Position numbers and translations under genes: made by a program. A stretch of DNA of 20,710 nucleotides from Flavobacteriaceae bacterium (GTDB lineage: Bacteria; Bacteroidota; Bacteroidia; Flavobacteriales; Flavobacteriaceae), in assembly GCA_947472705.1 (NCBI GenBank), contig CANJDA010000017.1, positions 1 through 20,710 of the forward strand. Reading direction: 5' to 3'. Positions 5,790 through 12,286 of the stretch are shown in pieces (the stretch's first letter is position 1; each line of letters starts with the position of its first letter). The notes beneath the pieces were generated by a model, which saw only the letters and a list, made by a program, of their open reading frames with translations, had not been told where the DNA came from and searched no databases.

Positions 5790-6896
5790 ATGACTTCAGA
5801 AATCACAACTCCAGCAGAGCTGAAAAAAATGGATCCGGTCTTCGGTCAATTGTCTTTTGATAATCACGAACAAATTGTTTTTTGTAACGACAAAGATACA
5901 GGATTAAAAGCAATAATTGGTATACACAATGCCGTTATGGGACCAGCTTTAGGTGGTACAAGAATGTGGAAATACAACAATGAATGGGAGGCTTTAAATG
6001 ATGTTTTGCGTTTGTCTCGTGGAATGACTTATAAATCAGCCATTACAGGTTTGAATCTTGGAGGAGGAAAAGCAGTTATTATTGGTGATTCTAAGTTAGA
6101 TAAAACCCCAGAAATGATTACGCGTTTTGGAGAGTTTGTTAATTCGTTAAGCGGAAAGTATATCACTGCCGAAGATGTAGGAACTACTACTGAAGATATG
6201 GATAGAATTAACGGAGTAACTAAATTCGTTACCGGAATTTCTATTGAAAGAGGAGGGTCTGGAAATCCATCACCTGTTACTGCTTACGGTGTTTTTATGG
6301 GAATGAAAGCAGCGGCTAAATATAAATTTGGAACAGATAATTTAGCTGGTAAAAAAGTATTGGTTCAAGGTACGGGACATGTGGGTGAAACATTAATCAG
6401 TTATTTGACCAAAGAAGGAGCTATAGTTTTGGTATCTGATATTCATCAAGATAAAATGGAAAATATGGTGGCCAAATATGGTGCTTCAATATTTACTGGA
6501 GATGATTTGTATGCTGCTGATGTAGATATTTATTCACCTTGTGCTTTGGGAGCTACCATTAATGATGATACCATTTATAAATTAAAAGCCAAAGTAATTG
6601 CAGGAGCTGCCAATAATCAATTAGCAGTAGAAGCTATTCACGGTCAGATTTTAAGAGAAAGAGGTATAGCCTATGCTCCTGATTTCTTAATCAATGCTGG
6701 TGGTATTATCAATGTGTATGCAGAGATTGTAAAGTATGAGCCAGGAGAAGCCATGAGAAGAACCGAAAACATATACAATACTACCTTAGAAATATTCAGT
6801 TTTGCAGAATCAAAAAATATGACAACGCAACAAGCAGCTATGCAAATTGCACAAAACAGAATAGACCAAAGAAAAAAAGAAAACGCAACTAAATAA
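5790..6896 (+). CDS. Glu/Leu/Phe/Val dehydrogenase, probably leucine dehydrogenase
   Basis: This 368-residue enzyme belongs to the amino-acid dehydrogenase family that reversibly deaminates L-amino acids to 2-oxoacids with NAD. Length and motifs suit the leucine dehydrogenase branch. The substrate domain has GPALGGTRMW (51-60) and GLNLGGGKAVIIGD (87-100), with the conserved active-site lysines at K82 and K94. The Rossmann domain has VQGTGHVGE (192-200) and AGAANNQLA (271-279). DFLINAGGIINVYAE (298-312) is the usual late motif. It should be cytoplasmic and feed branched-chain amino acids into catabolism or supply precursors for branched fatty acids. The frame is open upstream to a TTG at 5727, but the ATG at 5790 gives the family N-terminus. 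It probably forms its own transcript, separated from nusB by a hairpin. Confidence 0.93.
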   Translation: MTSEITTPAELKKMDPVFGQLSFDNHEQIVFCNDKDTGLKAIIGIHNAVMGPALGGTRMWKYNNEWEALNDVLRLSRGMTYKSAITGLNLGGGKAVIIGDSKLDKTPEMITRFGEFVNSLSGKYITAEDVGTTTEDMDRINGVTKFVTGISIERGGSGNPSPVTAYGVFMGMKAAAKYKFGTDNLAGKKVLVQGTGHVGETLISYLTKEGAIVLVSDIHQDKMENMVAKYGASIFTGDDLYAADVDIYSPCALGATINDDTIYKLKAKVIAGAANNQLAVEAIHGQILRERGIAYAPDFLINAGGIINVYAEIVKYEPGEAMRRTENIYNTTLEIFSFAESKNMTTQQAAMQIAQNRIDQRKKENATK

Positions 6897-6920
6897 GCTG
6901 TTTCTGAATAAAATTATTAC

Positions 6921-6928
6921 TATTTTTG
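6921..6928 (+). promoter_or_regulatory. -7 promoter element (TATTTTTG) for nusB-DUF1573-yajC
   Basis: TATTTTTG, followed by C, is a strong match to the Bacteroidota -7 consensus. It lies 49 bases before the GTG start of nusB. A -33 TTG is not clear; CTGTTTCTG at 6898-6906 is the nearest candidate. Transcription should begin inside the hairpin that follows. Confidence 0.5.
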
Positions 6929-6955
6929 CAACGCGAAAGAAATTCTTTCGCGTTG
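6929..6955. other. Perfect 13-base inverted repeat in the nusB leader
   Basis: CAACGCGAAAGAA (6929-6941) and TTCTTTCGCGTTG (6943-6955) are exact inverted arms with one base between them, so the practical stem is about 10-11 bp. It begins immediately after the -7 element. GTTGTTAATTT follows, which is only loosely T-rich. It may end the dehydrogenase transcript, structure the nusB leader, or bind a dimeric protein. Confidence 0.6.
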
Positions 6956-6976
6956 TTAATTTAAAAGTTCTTATAG

Positions 6977-7915
6977 GTGTTAAATAGAAGACATATTCGA
7001 GTGAAAGTGATGCAGTCCATCTATGCGATGCATCAAAAGAATTCAGATGAATTAGAGAAAGAAGAAAAGTTTTTGCTTCAAAGTATTGATATAATTCAGG
7101 ATTTGTATTTAATTATGTTGTCTTCTCTAATTGAAATTAGAAATAAAGAAATTGTTTTTTTGGTAAACTCTAGCAATAAACATTTAGCTACTCCTGAAGA
7201 AAAAAATCCAAATAAAAAATTCGTAAACAATATTGTTTTAAAGCATTTGGCTGAGAATATCGCCTTGAATTCAGCTATTGAAAAAAGAAAAATCAATAAC
7301 TGGTCAATGAATGATGACTATATTTTGATTTTACTTAATGAAATCAAAAAGAGTGCTCTTTATCAAAAATACATAAGTACCAATAAAAGCTCTTTTGAAG
7401 AAGACAAACAGTTTGTTGTGGATATGTTTACCGAAGTATTGGCTCCTAATGAAAAATTATATGACTATTTAGAAGACCAAAAACTAACTTGGGTTGATGA
7501 CATTCCGTTAGTTAATACACAAATTCAAAAACAATTAAAACAGTTTTCGGAATCAGTAGATTTTAGAGTGGAGAAACTTTATAAAGACGAAGAAGATAAA
7601 GAATTTGTAAGCTTGTTGTTCAGAAAAACGGTATTAAATGAAGTAGAACTAGCCAAAGAATACATTGATAAAACACCAAATTGGGACGCTGATAGAATTG
7701 CAGAAATAGATACCATTATCTTAAAAATGGCGATATGTGAATTTTTAAAGTTTCCTTCCATTCCAATAAAAGTTACTATTAATGAATATTTAGAAATTGC
7801 TAAAGAATATTCAACTCCAAAGAGTAGTCTGTTCATTAATGGTATTTTGGATAATTTGGTTAAAGAATTTGAAAAAGAGAATAAAATAAAAAAAGCAGGT
7901 AGAGGTTTAATGTAA
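6977..7915 (+). CDS. nusB: Transcription antitermination factor NusB (long form)
   Basis: NusB binds boxA RNA with NusE (ribosomal protein S10) and supports antitermination during rRNA transcription. At 312 residues this is the long version typical of Bacteroidota; proteobacterial NusB is about 140. The start MLNRRHIRVKVMQSIYAMHQ (1-20) corresponds to the conserved first helix, and the family tail lies at about 234-298 (AEIDTIILKMAICEFL, then PIKVTINEYLEIAKEY and FINGILDNL). The region between is expanded with charged helical sequence. The initiator is GTG at 6977, which gives the normal N-terminus directly. It is the first gene of an operon: DUF1573 begins 15 bases after its stop and yajC follows. 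Confidence 0.93.
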   Translation: MLNRRHIRVKVMQSIYAMHQKNSDELEKEEKFLLQSIDIIQDLYLIMLSSLIEIRNKEIVFLVNSSNKHLATPEEKNPNKKFVNNIVLKHLAENIALNSAIEKRKINNWSMNDDYILILLNEIKKSALYQKYISTNKSSFEEDKQFVVDMFTEVLAPNEKLYDYLEDQKLTWVDDIPLVNTQIQKQLKQFSESVDFRVEKLYKDEEDKEFVSLLFRKTVLNEVELAKEYIDKTPNWDADRIAEIDTIILKMAICEFLKFPSIPIKVTINEYLEIAKEYSTPKSSLFINGILDNLVKEFEKENKIKKAGRGLM

Positions 7916-7930
7916 AAATAATTTAAAAAT

Positions 7931-8335
7931 ATGATTAAAAAAATTAGCCTACTGTTTGTAATTGCCGCCCTTGCAATGACAACATCTTGTAAAAAGGAAG
8001 GACCAATTACTGAAACTGAAATGACTTTTGAAAATCAAATTCATGATTTTGGAACCATTACACAAGGTGATAAAGTAGTTTATGATTTCAAATTTAAAAA
8101 TACAGGTAAGTCTGATTTTTTAATTACCAAAGCAAAAGGGTCATGCGGTTGTACAGTTCCAAAATATCCAAAAGATGCTATAGAACCAGGAGGAGAGGGT
8201 GTAATAAAAGTTTCGTTTAATTCGGCTGGAAAAATTGGAGAAACCTCAAAATCAGTAACGTTACTTTGTAATGTTAAAGAAGGAGCAAAAATATTATATA
8301 TTAAATCAAACATAATTCCGAAAGGAGCAAAATAA
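7931..8335 (+). CDS. DUF1573 lipoprotein
   Basis: This 134-residue precursor has a lipoprotein signal peptide ending in TTSC, with the lipid-accepting Cys at 20. The mature part is one DUF1573 domain: FENQIHDFGTITQGDKV (about 33-49), YDFKFKNTGKSDF (51-63), then the hallmark SCGCTVPKYP (72-81) and PGGEGVIKVSFNS (87-99). DUF1573 domains have an immunoglobulin/ASH-like beta-sandwich pattern; the paired Cys of SCGC may bind a metal or form a disulphide. The function is unknown. It lies between nusB and yajC with gaps of 15 and 9 bases, an arrangement I recall as conserved in Flavobacteriia, and should be in the periplasm, anchored to a membrane. Confidence 0.92.
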   Translation: MIKKISLLFVIAALAMTTSCKKEGPITETEMTFENQIHDFGTITQGDKVVYDFKFKNTGKSDFLITKAKGSCGCTVPKYPKDAIEPGGEGVIKVSFNSAGKIGETSKSVTLLCNVKEGAKILYIKSNIIPKGAK

Positions 8336-8344
8336 AAGAAGTTT

Positions 8345-8620
8345 ATGGGACAAATAACACAGTTTTTACCGTTTTTATTAATGTTTGTGGTTATCTATTT
8401 TTTTATGATTAGACCACAACAAAAGAAAATTAAGCAAGAAAAAGAATTTGAAGCCGGCTTAAAAGTGGGTGACAAGATCATTACCAAAAGTGGTATTCAT
8501 GGCAAAATTGCTGAATTGAGTGAAACAACTACAGTAATTGAAACCATGTCTGGTAAATTAAAATTAGAGCGTTCAGCTATTTCTTTAGAGTTAACAGCTG
8601 CTTTAAACAAGAAAGCCTAA
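8345..8620 (+). CDS. yajC: Preprotein translocase auxiliary subunit YajC
   Basis: YajC is a small single-span protein associated with SecDF and the SecYEG translocon in the inner membrane. The 91-residue product has the standard layout: an N-terminal transmembrane helix (about 5-22, FLPFLLMFVVIYFFMI), then RPQQKKIKQEKEFEAGLKVG and a small cytoplasmic beta domain with GDKIITKSGIHGKI and a late KLERSAISLEL strand. The start is 9 bases after DUF1573, so it is the last gene of the nusB operon, which ends at the strong hairpin at 8638-8665. secDF is not in this window. Confidence 0.95.
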   Translation: MGQITQFLPFLLMFVVIYFFMIRPQQKKIKQEKEFEAGLKVGDKIITKSGIHGKIAELSETTTVIETMSGKLKLERSAISLELTAALNKKA

Positions 8621-8637
8621 GCAAATTAGTTTATACT

Positions 8638-8665
8638 AAAAAGCCCCGAGAAATCGGGGCTTTTT
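8638..8665. terminator. Bidirectional terminator with GAAA tetraloop
   Basis: AAAAAGCCCCGA (8638-8649) and TCGGGGCTTTTT (8654-8665) form a perfect 12-bp stem closed by GAAA, a stable GNRA loop in the rightward transcript. It serves the convergent yajC operon and the leftward ydeI-like/pepT unit, whose final stop codon begins at the next base. Confidence 0.92.
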
Positions 8666-9244
8666 TTATCTGTATTTATCATTTAAACCTCTTCTTTCCA
8701 GTATCATTGGTTTTATTTTTTCGAAGCGGGTAACTTTTGTTTTTTCTTGTTTGGCAGTGGCCATATATTCCCAGAATTCTTTTTGTCTGTAGGGTGTGAA
8801 TTGTTCGAAAGCAGAATTTAAAACGTTATCTTCTTTCAAAGCTTTTGTCAAATAATCACAATGCATGGCTTCTTTCTTTTCGGGTTTGATGGCTAAACCA
8901 GCTTTTTCATTAGCAATAGCTTCTTGAATGTACTGCATTAGTAACTTTTCGTTTATCTCATTTGCCGAATTGAATCGCCATTGTCGTAATCCTTTAGTAA
9001 CTCCTTCATTGGCATTGACAAGCACCTTGGCTTCATCTTTTAAGAATACACCATTCATAAACCAAATTCCGAAATAGCTTTTAAAACCGCCTATACCCAA
9101 TACATTTTTATTGTTTAAAGTATAGATTTCTCCACCCCATTTAATTGTCTCTACTAGTTCAGTTTTTTGAACAATAGCTCTTAACAGCCCAAGTTCTTCT
9201 GCCCATTGATTGACTTTATCCCAAGTGTGCTTTTCTTCTTTCAT
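8666..9244 (-). CDS. YdeI/OmpD-associated family protein (DUF1801-type)
   Basis: This 192-residue cytoplasmic protein has two recognisable parts. The N-terminal DUF1801-like domain (about 5-120) includes VETIKWGGEIYTLNNKNVLGI (33-52 region) and YFGIWFMNGVFLKD (58-71). The C-terminal YdeI/OmpD-associated motif (about 145-190) reads TPYRQKEFWEYMATAKQEKTK, followed by RFEKIKPMILERRGLNDKYR. Relatives are annotated as bacteriocin-protection or OmpD-associated proteins, but the biochemistry is unsettled and I infer no specific activity. It starts 12 bases after the peptidase T stop and almost certainly shares its transcript, ending in the terminator directly downstream. Confidence 0.85.
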   Translation of the reverse strand: MKEEKHTWDKVNQWAEELGLLRAIVQKTELVETIKWGGEIYTLNNKNVLGIGGFKSYFGIWFMNGVFLKDEAKVLVNANEGVTKGLRQWRFNSANEINEKLLMQYIQEAIANEKAGLAIKPEKKEAMHCDYLTKALKEDNVLNSAFEQFTPYRQKEFWEYMATAKQEKTKVTRFEKIKPMILERRGLNDKYR

Positions 9245-9256
9245 AAATGAAAGTTG

Positions 9257-10522
9257 TTATTTCTTTTTACTTTTTTTTGTAAAGTCGGTAGTAGCTGTTA
9301 GCTCTGCAATTTTTACAATGACATCTACTGCCTTTTGCATACTCTCCACAGGAACATATTCATATTTACCATGGAAGTTGTGCCCACCAGCAAAGATGTT
9401 TGGACAAGGAAGGCCCATATAGGATAAACGACAGCCATCAGTACCACCACGAATAGGTTTTATCAAAGGTTTGATGCCTAATGACTTCATTGCTTTTTCG
9501 GCTAAATCAACAATGAACATTACAGGGACTACTTTTTCTTTCATGTTGTAGTACTGGTCAGTGATTTTGGTGATTACGATATCTTCGCCAAATTGTTTTG
9601 CAAATTTCTTATTGAATTTTGCCGTGATTTTCTCTACTAAAGCTTTACGCTTTTGGAACAACTTCATATCGTGGTCACGAATGATAAGTTCTAATTTGGT
9701 TTCTTCAATACTTCCTAGCAATTGAGTAACATGGAAGAATCCTTCATAGTCTTTTGTTTCTTGTGGCGTTTCTCCTTTTGGTAATTCATTGATAAAGTCA
9801 TTGGCAATAAGCATAGAGTTGATCATTTTACCTTTGGCATAGCCAGGATGTACTGATTTTCCTTTGAAGGTAATCTTAACCCCAGCGGCGTTGAAGTTTT
9901 CGTATTCTAGTTCCCCAATTTGACTGCCATCCATAGTATACGCCCAGTCGGCACCAAACTTTTTCACATCAAATAAATCAGCTCCACGACCAATTTCTTC
10001 ATCGGGAGTGAAGCATACTCTAATTTTTCCGTGTTTGATATGCGGGTTTTGAATTAAATATTCCATTGCCGTCATGATTTCGGTGATACCCGCTTTGTCA
10101 TCGGCACCAAGAAGCGTTAAACCATTGGTTGTGATTAAGGTTTGTCCTTTATATAACAGTAAATCTTTGAAATAACTTGGCGAAAGCACGATGTTTTGCT
10201 CCTTGTTCAATACGATATCTCCACCATCATAGTTCTTAACTATTTGTGGCTTTACATCTTTGCCCGTGAAATCGGGAGTGGTGTCAAAGTGGGATACAAA
10301 ACCTATGGTTGGTACTTTGTGATCAACATTTGACGGTAGCGTTGCCATTACATACGAATATTTATCGATGGTAACTTCGGTCATGCCGATGGCTTTGAGT
10401 TCTTCGACTAGTTTGTTGGCTAAATCGAATTGTTTTTTGGTACTTGGGGTTGAGGTTGAGTTAGGATCCGATTCGGTGTCGATAGTTACATAGCTGATGA
10501 AACGGTCAATAATATGTTGCAT
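9257..10522 (-). CDS. pepT: Peptidase T (tripeptide aminopeptidase)
   Basis: PepT is a cytoplasmic di-zinc M20-family aminopeptidase that removes the N-terminal residue from tripeptides in the last stage of peptide use. The 421 residues fit the family (about 410). Metal-site motifs are in order: SHFDTTPDF (77-85) with His78 and Asp80, LLGADDKAG (138-146) with bridging Asp141, TPDEEIGRG (172-180) with catalytic and ligand Glu, DGS (198-200) and the C-terminal GGHNFHGKYE (379-388). The dimerisation lid carries GKSVHPGYAKG (221-231). The tail ends in a Lys-rich KKSKKK, an addition of a few residues. It is the leading gene of a two-gene unit with the ydeI-like gene and has a TATATTTG promoter element 18-25 bases upstream. 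Confidence 0.96.
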   Translation of the reverse strand: MQHIIDRFISYVTIDTESDPNSTSTPSTKKQFDLANKLVEELKAIGMTEVTIDKYSYVMATLPSNVDHKVPTIGFVSHFDTTPDFTGKDVKPQIVKNYDGGDIVLNKEQNIVLSPSYFKDLLLYKGQTLITTNGLTLLGADDKAGITEIMTAMEYLIQNPHIKHGKIRVCFTPDEEIGRGADLFDVKKFGADWAYTMDGSQIGELEYENFNAAGVKITFKGKSVHPGYAKGKMINSMLIANDFINELPKGETPQETKDYEGFFHVTQLLGSIEETKLELIIRDHDMKLFQKRKALVEKITAKFNKKFAKQFGEDIVITKITDQYYNMKEKVVPVMFIVDLAEKAMKSLGIKPLIKPIRGGTDGCRLSYMGLPCPNIFAGGHNFHGKYEYVPVESMQKAVDVIVKIAELTATTDFTKKSKKK

Positions 10523-10539
10523 GGTGAATTAATTTTTGA

Positions 10540-10547
10540 CAAATATA
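10540..10547 (-). promoter_or_regulatory. -7 promoter element (TATATTTG) for pepT
   Basis: On the minus strand this is TATATTTG, a full match to TAnnTTTG, ending 18 bases before the pepT start. The region where a -33 box would lie is taken up by the heptamer repeats at 10553-10573 and has no TTG on that strand. Confidence 0.5.
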
Positions 10548-10552
10548 ATTAA

Positions 10553-10573
10553 TTACGAGTTAGGAATTACGAA
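10553..10573. repeat. Heptamer tandem repeat upstream of pepT
   Basis: Three consecutive heptamers, TTACGAG, TTAGGAA and TTACGAA, follow the same TTAYGAR pattern as the repeats at 19-39 and 112-133. They occupy the upstream part of the presumed pepT promoter. Confidence 0.6.
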
Positions 10574-10580
10574 TTGGAGG

Positions 10581-10799
10581 TTGACCACCTCGTCGTTAAT
10601 ATAATCTGAGCCACTACTCCTAAATTATTAAATAAATAGTTACACCCGACGGATTATATAAACCTGTCAGGTGGAGCAGTTGTGGTATTCGTATTTAGCA
10701 GGTATGATTGCTATTGAGAAAGCAACAAGTTATTTGTTAGTACCAAAATTTAAATCTTGGTGAATTATTTCTTCTCTTGACAAAATAACGTTGCTTTAT
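10581..10799. other. Intergenic region without a confident gene
   Basis: Between pepT and the DUF6600-type gene there are 277 bases (10523-10799). After the promoter element and heptamers I see a short palindrome ACCTGTCAGGT (10662-10672), resembling intergenic hairpins that I recall as common in Flavobacterium, and an 8-base inverted pair (ATATAATC 10599-10606, GATTATAT 10652-10659). An open stretch of 33 codons (10662-10763, plus strand, TGA stop) encodes a hydrophobic peptide including YLAGMIAIEKATSYLLVPKF. It could be the tail of a degraded membrane-protein gene, but it is too short to call. Confidence 0.35.
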
Positions 10800-12077
10800 T
10801 TAATTTGACCTGTTATTATTTCGGTCATTGTTTTGATTTTTTCGATTTTGCTGCTGATTCTGTTGCTTCGCAGGTTGATTATTCCGTTGTGGCTGCTGAT
10901 TCTGTTGCTTCGCAGGTTGGTTATTACTTTGTGGTTGTTGATTTTGTTGTTTGACGGGTTGGCTATTACGTTGTTGTTGTTGTTGTTGTGGACTAGCCGT
11001 TTGGTTTTTATTTTGTTGTTGTTGTCTTTGCGGTGTATTTACTTGTTTTTCTTTTTGTTGCGTGTTATTTTGTGGTTGTCTTGTTTGTTTCGGCTCAATA
11101 GTGGGTTGGTTACCACGTTGTTCTTTTTGTGGGACAGTAGCTTTTGGCTCTCTGTTTTGTTGTTGTTTTGGTTGCTGATTCCCTCTAGTAGGTTGTGTTT
11201 TTGGTAGGCTATTGTCTTTTTGTTTTGGTTGCTGATTTGCTCTTGTAGGTTCAGTTCTTGGGCTTCTTTGCGCTTCAGGTTTTACATCTTTTAAATCAAC
11301 CACTTTTTTTGGTGCTGTTCTAGGTCCACTTGCATTAGCATGTTCTACTTGAGGACGGTAGATTTGCAATTCTTTTTTATTTACTTTTTGGCCAGGAGTG
11401 TTTCTATCTCTAATAGCTACTGGAGTAAAAGTATTACCAGTTCTTGTTTGTACTTCTTTTCTATTGGGACCGCTGTTGTAACTTGTATTGCGACTTGGAT
11501 CTCTTCGAACATTGTTAATTATAGTGGTGTTATTTATAATTGTAGTATTGTTTGAATTATTAATGTAATAATTATTGATGTTGCTACGTCCAAAGTCTCT
11601 ATTTCTTACGAATGTCCATTGGTTGTGAGGCAAATTATATCCACTACTATATGCTATTTCTATACTGATGCCAGGGCCAATTGGTGCCCAACCATAGTAG
11701 TCGTTAGAGTGTCTCCAAGAAACCCAGCCAGGTCCCCATTCGGTATCGGGAACCCAAACCCATCCATAATAAGGATCACTATACCAACGACCATAATGAA
11801 AAGGAGCCCAACCCCATGAGTAGTCAGAAACCCATGTCCAGCCTACTTCGGTATATACCCAGTGACCGTTAGTATTATAAGGAGTAAATCCTTGCGATAC
11901 TTCGGGAATCCATACATAGCCATAATTGGGATTGTCTACCCAATTGCCATAGGGACTTAAATCATCGTAAAAAACCTGTAAGCTTACCGATACTTGTGCT
12001 GTAGCTTTTTGTGGTTGTAACAATGTACATAGATTTATAGCTAATACTAATAGTATTGTCTTGAAGGATGTTTTCAT
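10800..12077 (-). CDS. Exported DUF6600-type W/Y-rich protein with Q/N-rich tail
   Basis: This 425-residue precursor starts with a clear signal peptide (MKTSFKTILLVLAINLCTLL, cleavage near ATAQ at 28). An aromatic-rich domain (about 31-146) repeats patterns such as YGNWV, YGYVWIPE, GHWVYTEVGWTWVSD, WGWAPFHYGRW and YYGWAPIGPG, typical of DUF6600/YXWGXW-type exported proteins. A linker rich in Asn and Thr (about 167-189) contains INNTTIINN-like repeats. The C-terminal half (about 195-425) is low-complexity Gln, Asn, Pro, Lys and Arg, without Cys, and surely disordered. It includes three 14-residue repeats. The frame extends nine codons further upstream, but Met at 12077 gives the better signal peptide. 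Location should be periplasm or cell surface; no enzymatic role is known. It stands alone between gaps of 277 and 209 bases. Confidence 0.88.
   Translation of the reverse strand: MKTSFKTILLVLAINLCTLLQPQKATAQVSVSLQVFYDDLSPYGNWVDNPNYGYVWIPEVSQGFTPYNTNGHWVYTEVGWTWVSDYSWGWAPFHYGRWYSDPYYGWVWVPDTEWGPGWVSWRHSNDYYGWAPIGPGISIEIAYSSGYNLPHNQWTFVRNRDFGRSNINNYYINNSNNTTIINNTTIINNVRRDPSRNTSYNSGPNRKEVQTRTGNTFTPVAIRDRNTPGQKVNKKELQIYRPQVEHANASGPRTAPKKVVDLKDVKPEAQRSPRTEPTRANQQPKQKDNSLPKTQPTRGNQQPKQQQNREPKATVPQKEQRGNQPTIEPKQTRQPQNNTQQKEKQVNTPQRQQQQNKNQTASPQQQQQQRNSQPVKQQNQQPQSNNQPAKQQNQQPQRNNQPAKQQNQQQNRKNQNNDRNNNRSN
10842..10967 (-). repeat. Three 42-bp in-frame tandem repeats
   Basis: Within the DUF6600-type gene three 14-codon units encode NSQPVKQQNQQPQS, NNQPAKQQNQQPQR and NNQPAKQQNQQQNR (residues 371-412). 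The last two units are nearly identical at the DNA level (shared CTGCTGATTCTGTTGCTTCG on the plus strand), implying recent duplication. A run of GTT/CAA-type triplets encoding Gln lies beside it at about 10970-10990. Confidence 0.85.
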
Positions 12078-12257
12078 AATTGTGATTTGGTTATACCTTT
12101 TCATTATTCAATAGTAATAGGAGAGATTGTAATTGACTTATTTAAAGTTGAACATTCCCTTTATTAGAAAGTACTAAATTGTAGCTTTTTGCTAGAATAG
12201 GTATTATAGAATTCTGACGTTAAGTTATATTATTCACATATTTAAGTACAGTTATAA

Positions 12258-12283
12258 AAAAAGGAGCCAATTGGCTCCTTTTT
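12258..12283. terminator. Terminator of the E1 dehydrogenase gene
   Basis: AAAAAGGAGCCAA (12258-12270) and TTGGCTCCTTTTT (12271-12283) are perfect 13-base inverted arms; the practical hairpin is GGAGCC-AATT-GGCTCC. On the minus strand it follows the E1 stop codon within a few bases and ends in a run of seven T residues. The left side has no rightward gene to serve. Confidence 0.9.
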
Positions 12284-12286
12284 GTT

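Noticed and set aside
10833..11207. Leu-rich open frame of 124 codons on the plus strand
   Set aside because: It is the reverse complement of the Q/N/P-rich tail of the exported protein. Repeated CAA/AAC codons read backwards as Leu/Val codons and give a spurious hydrophobic frame.
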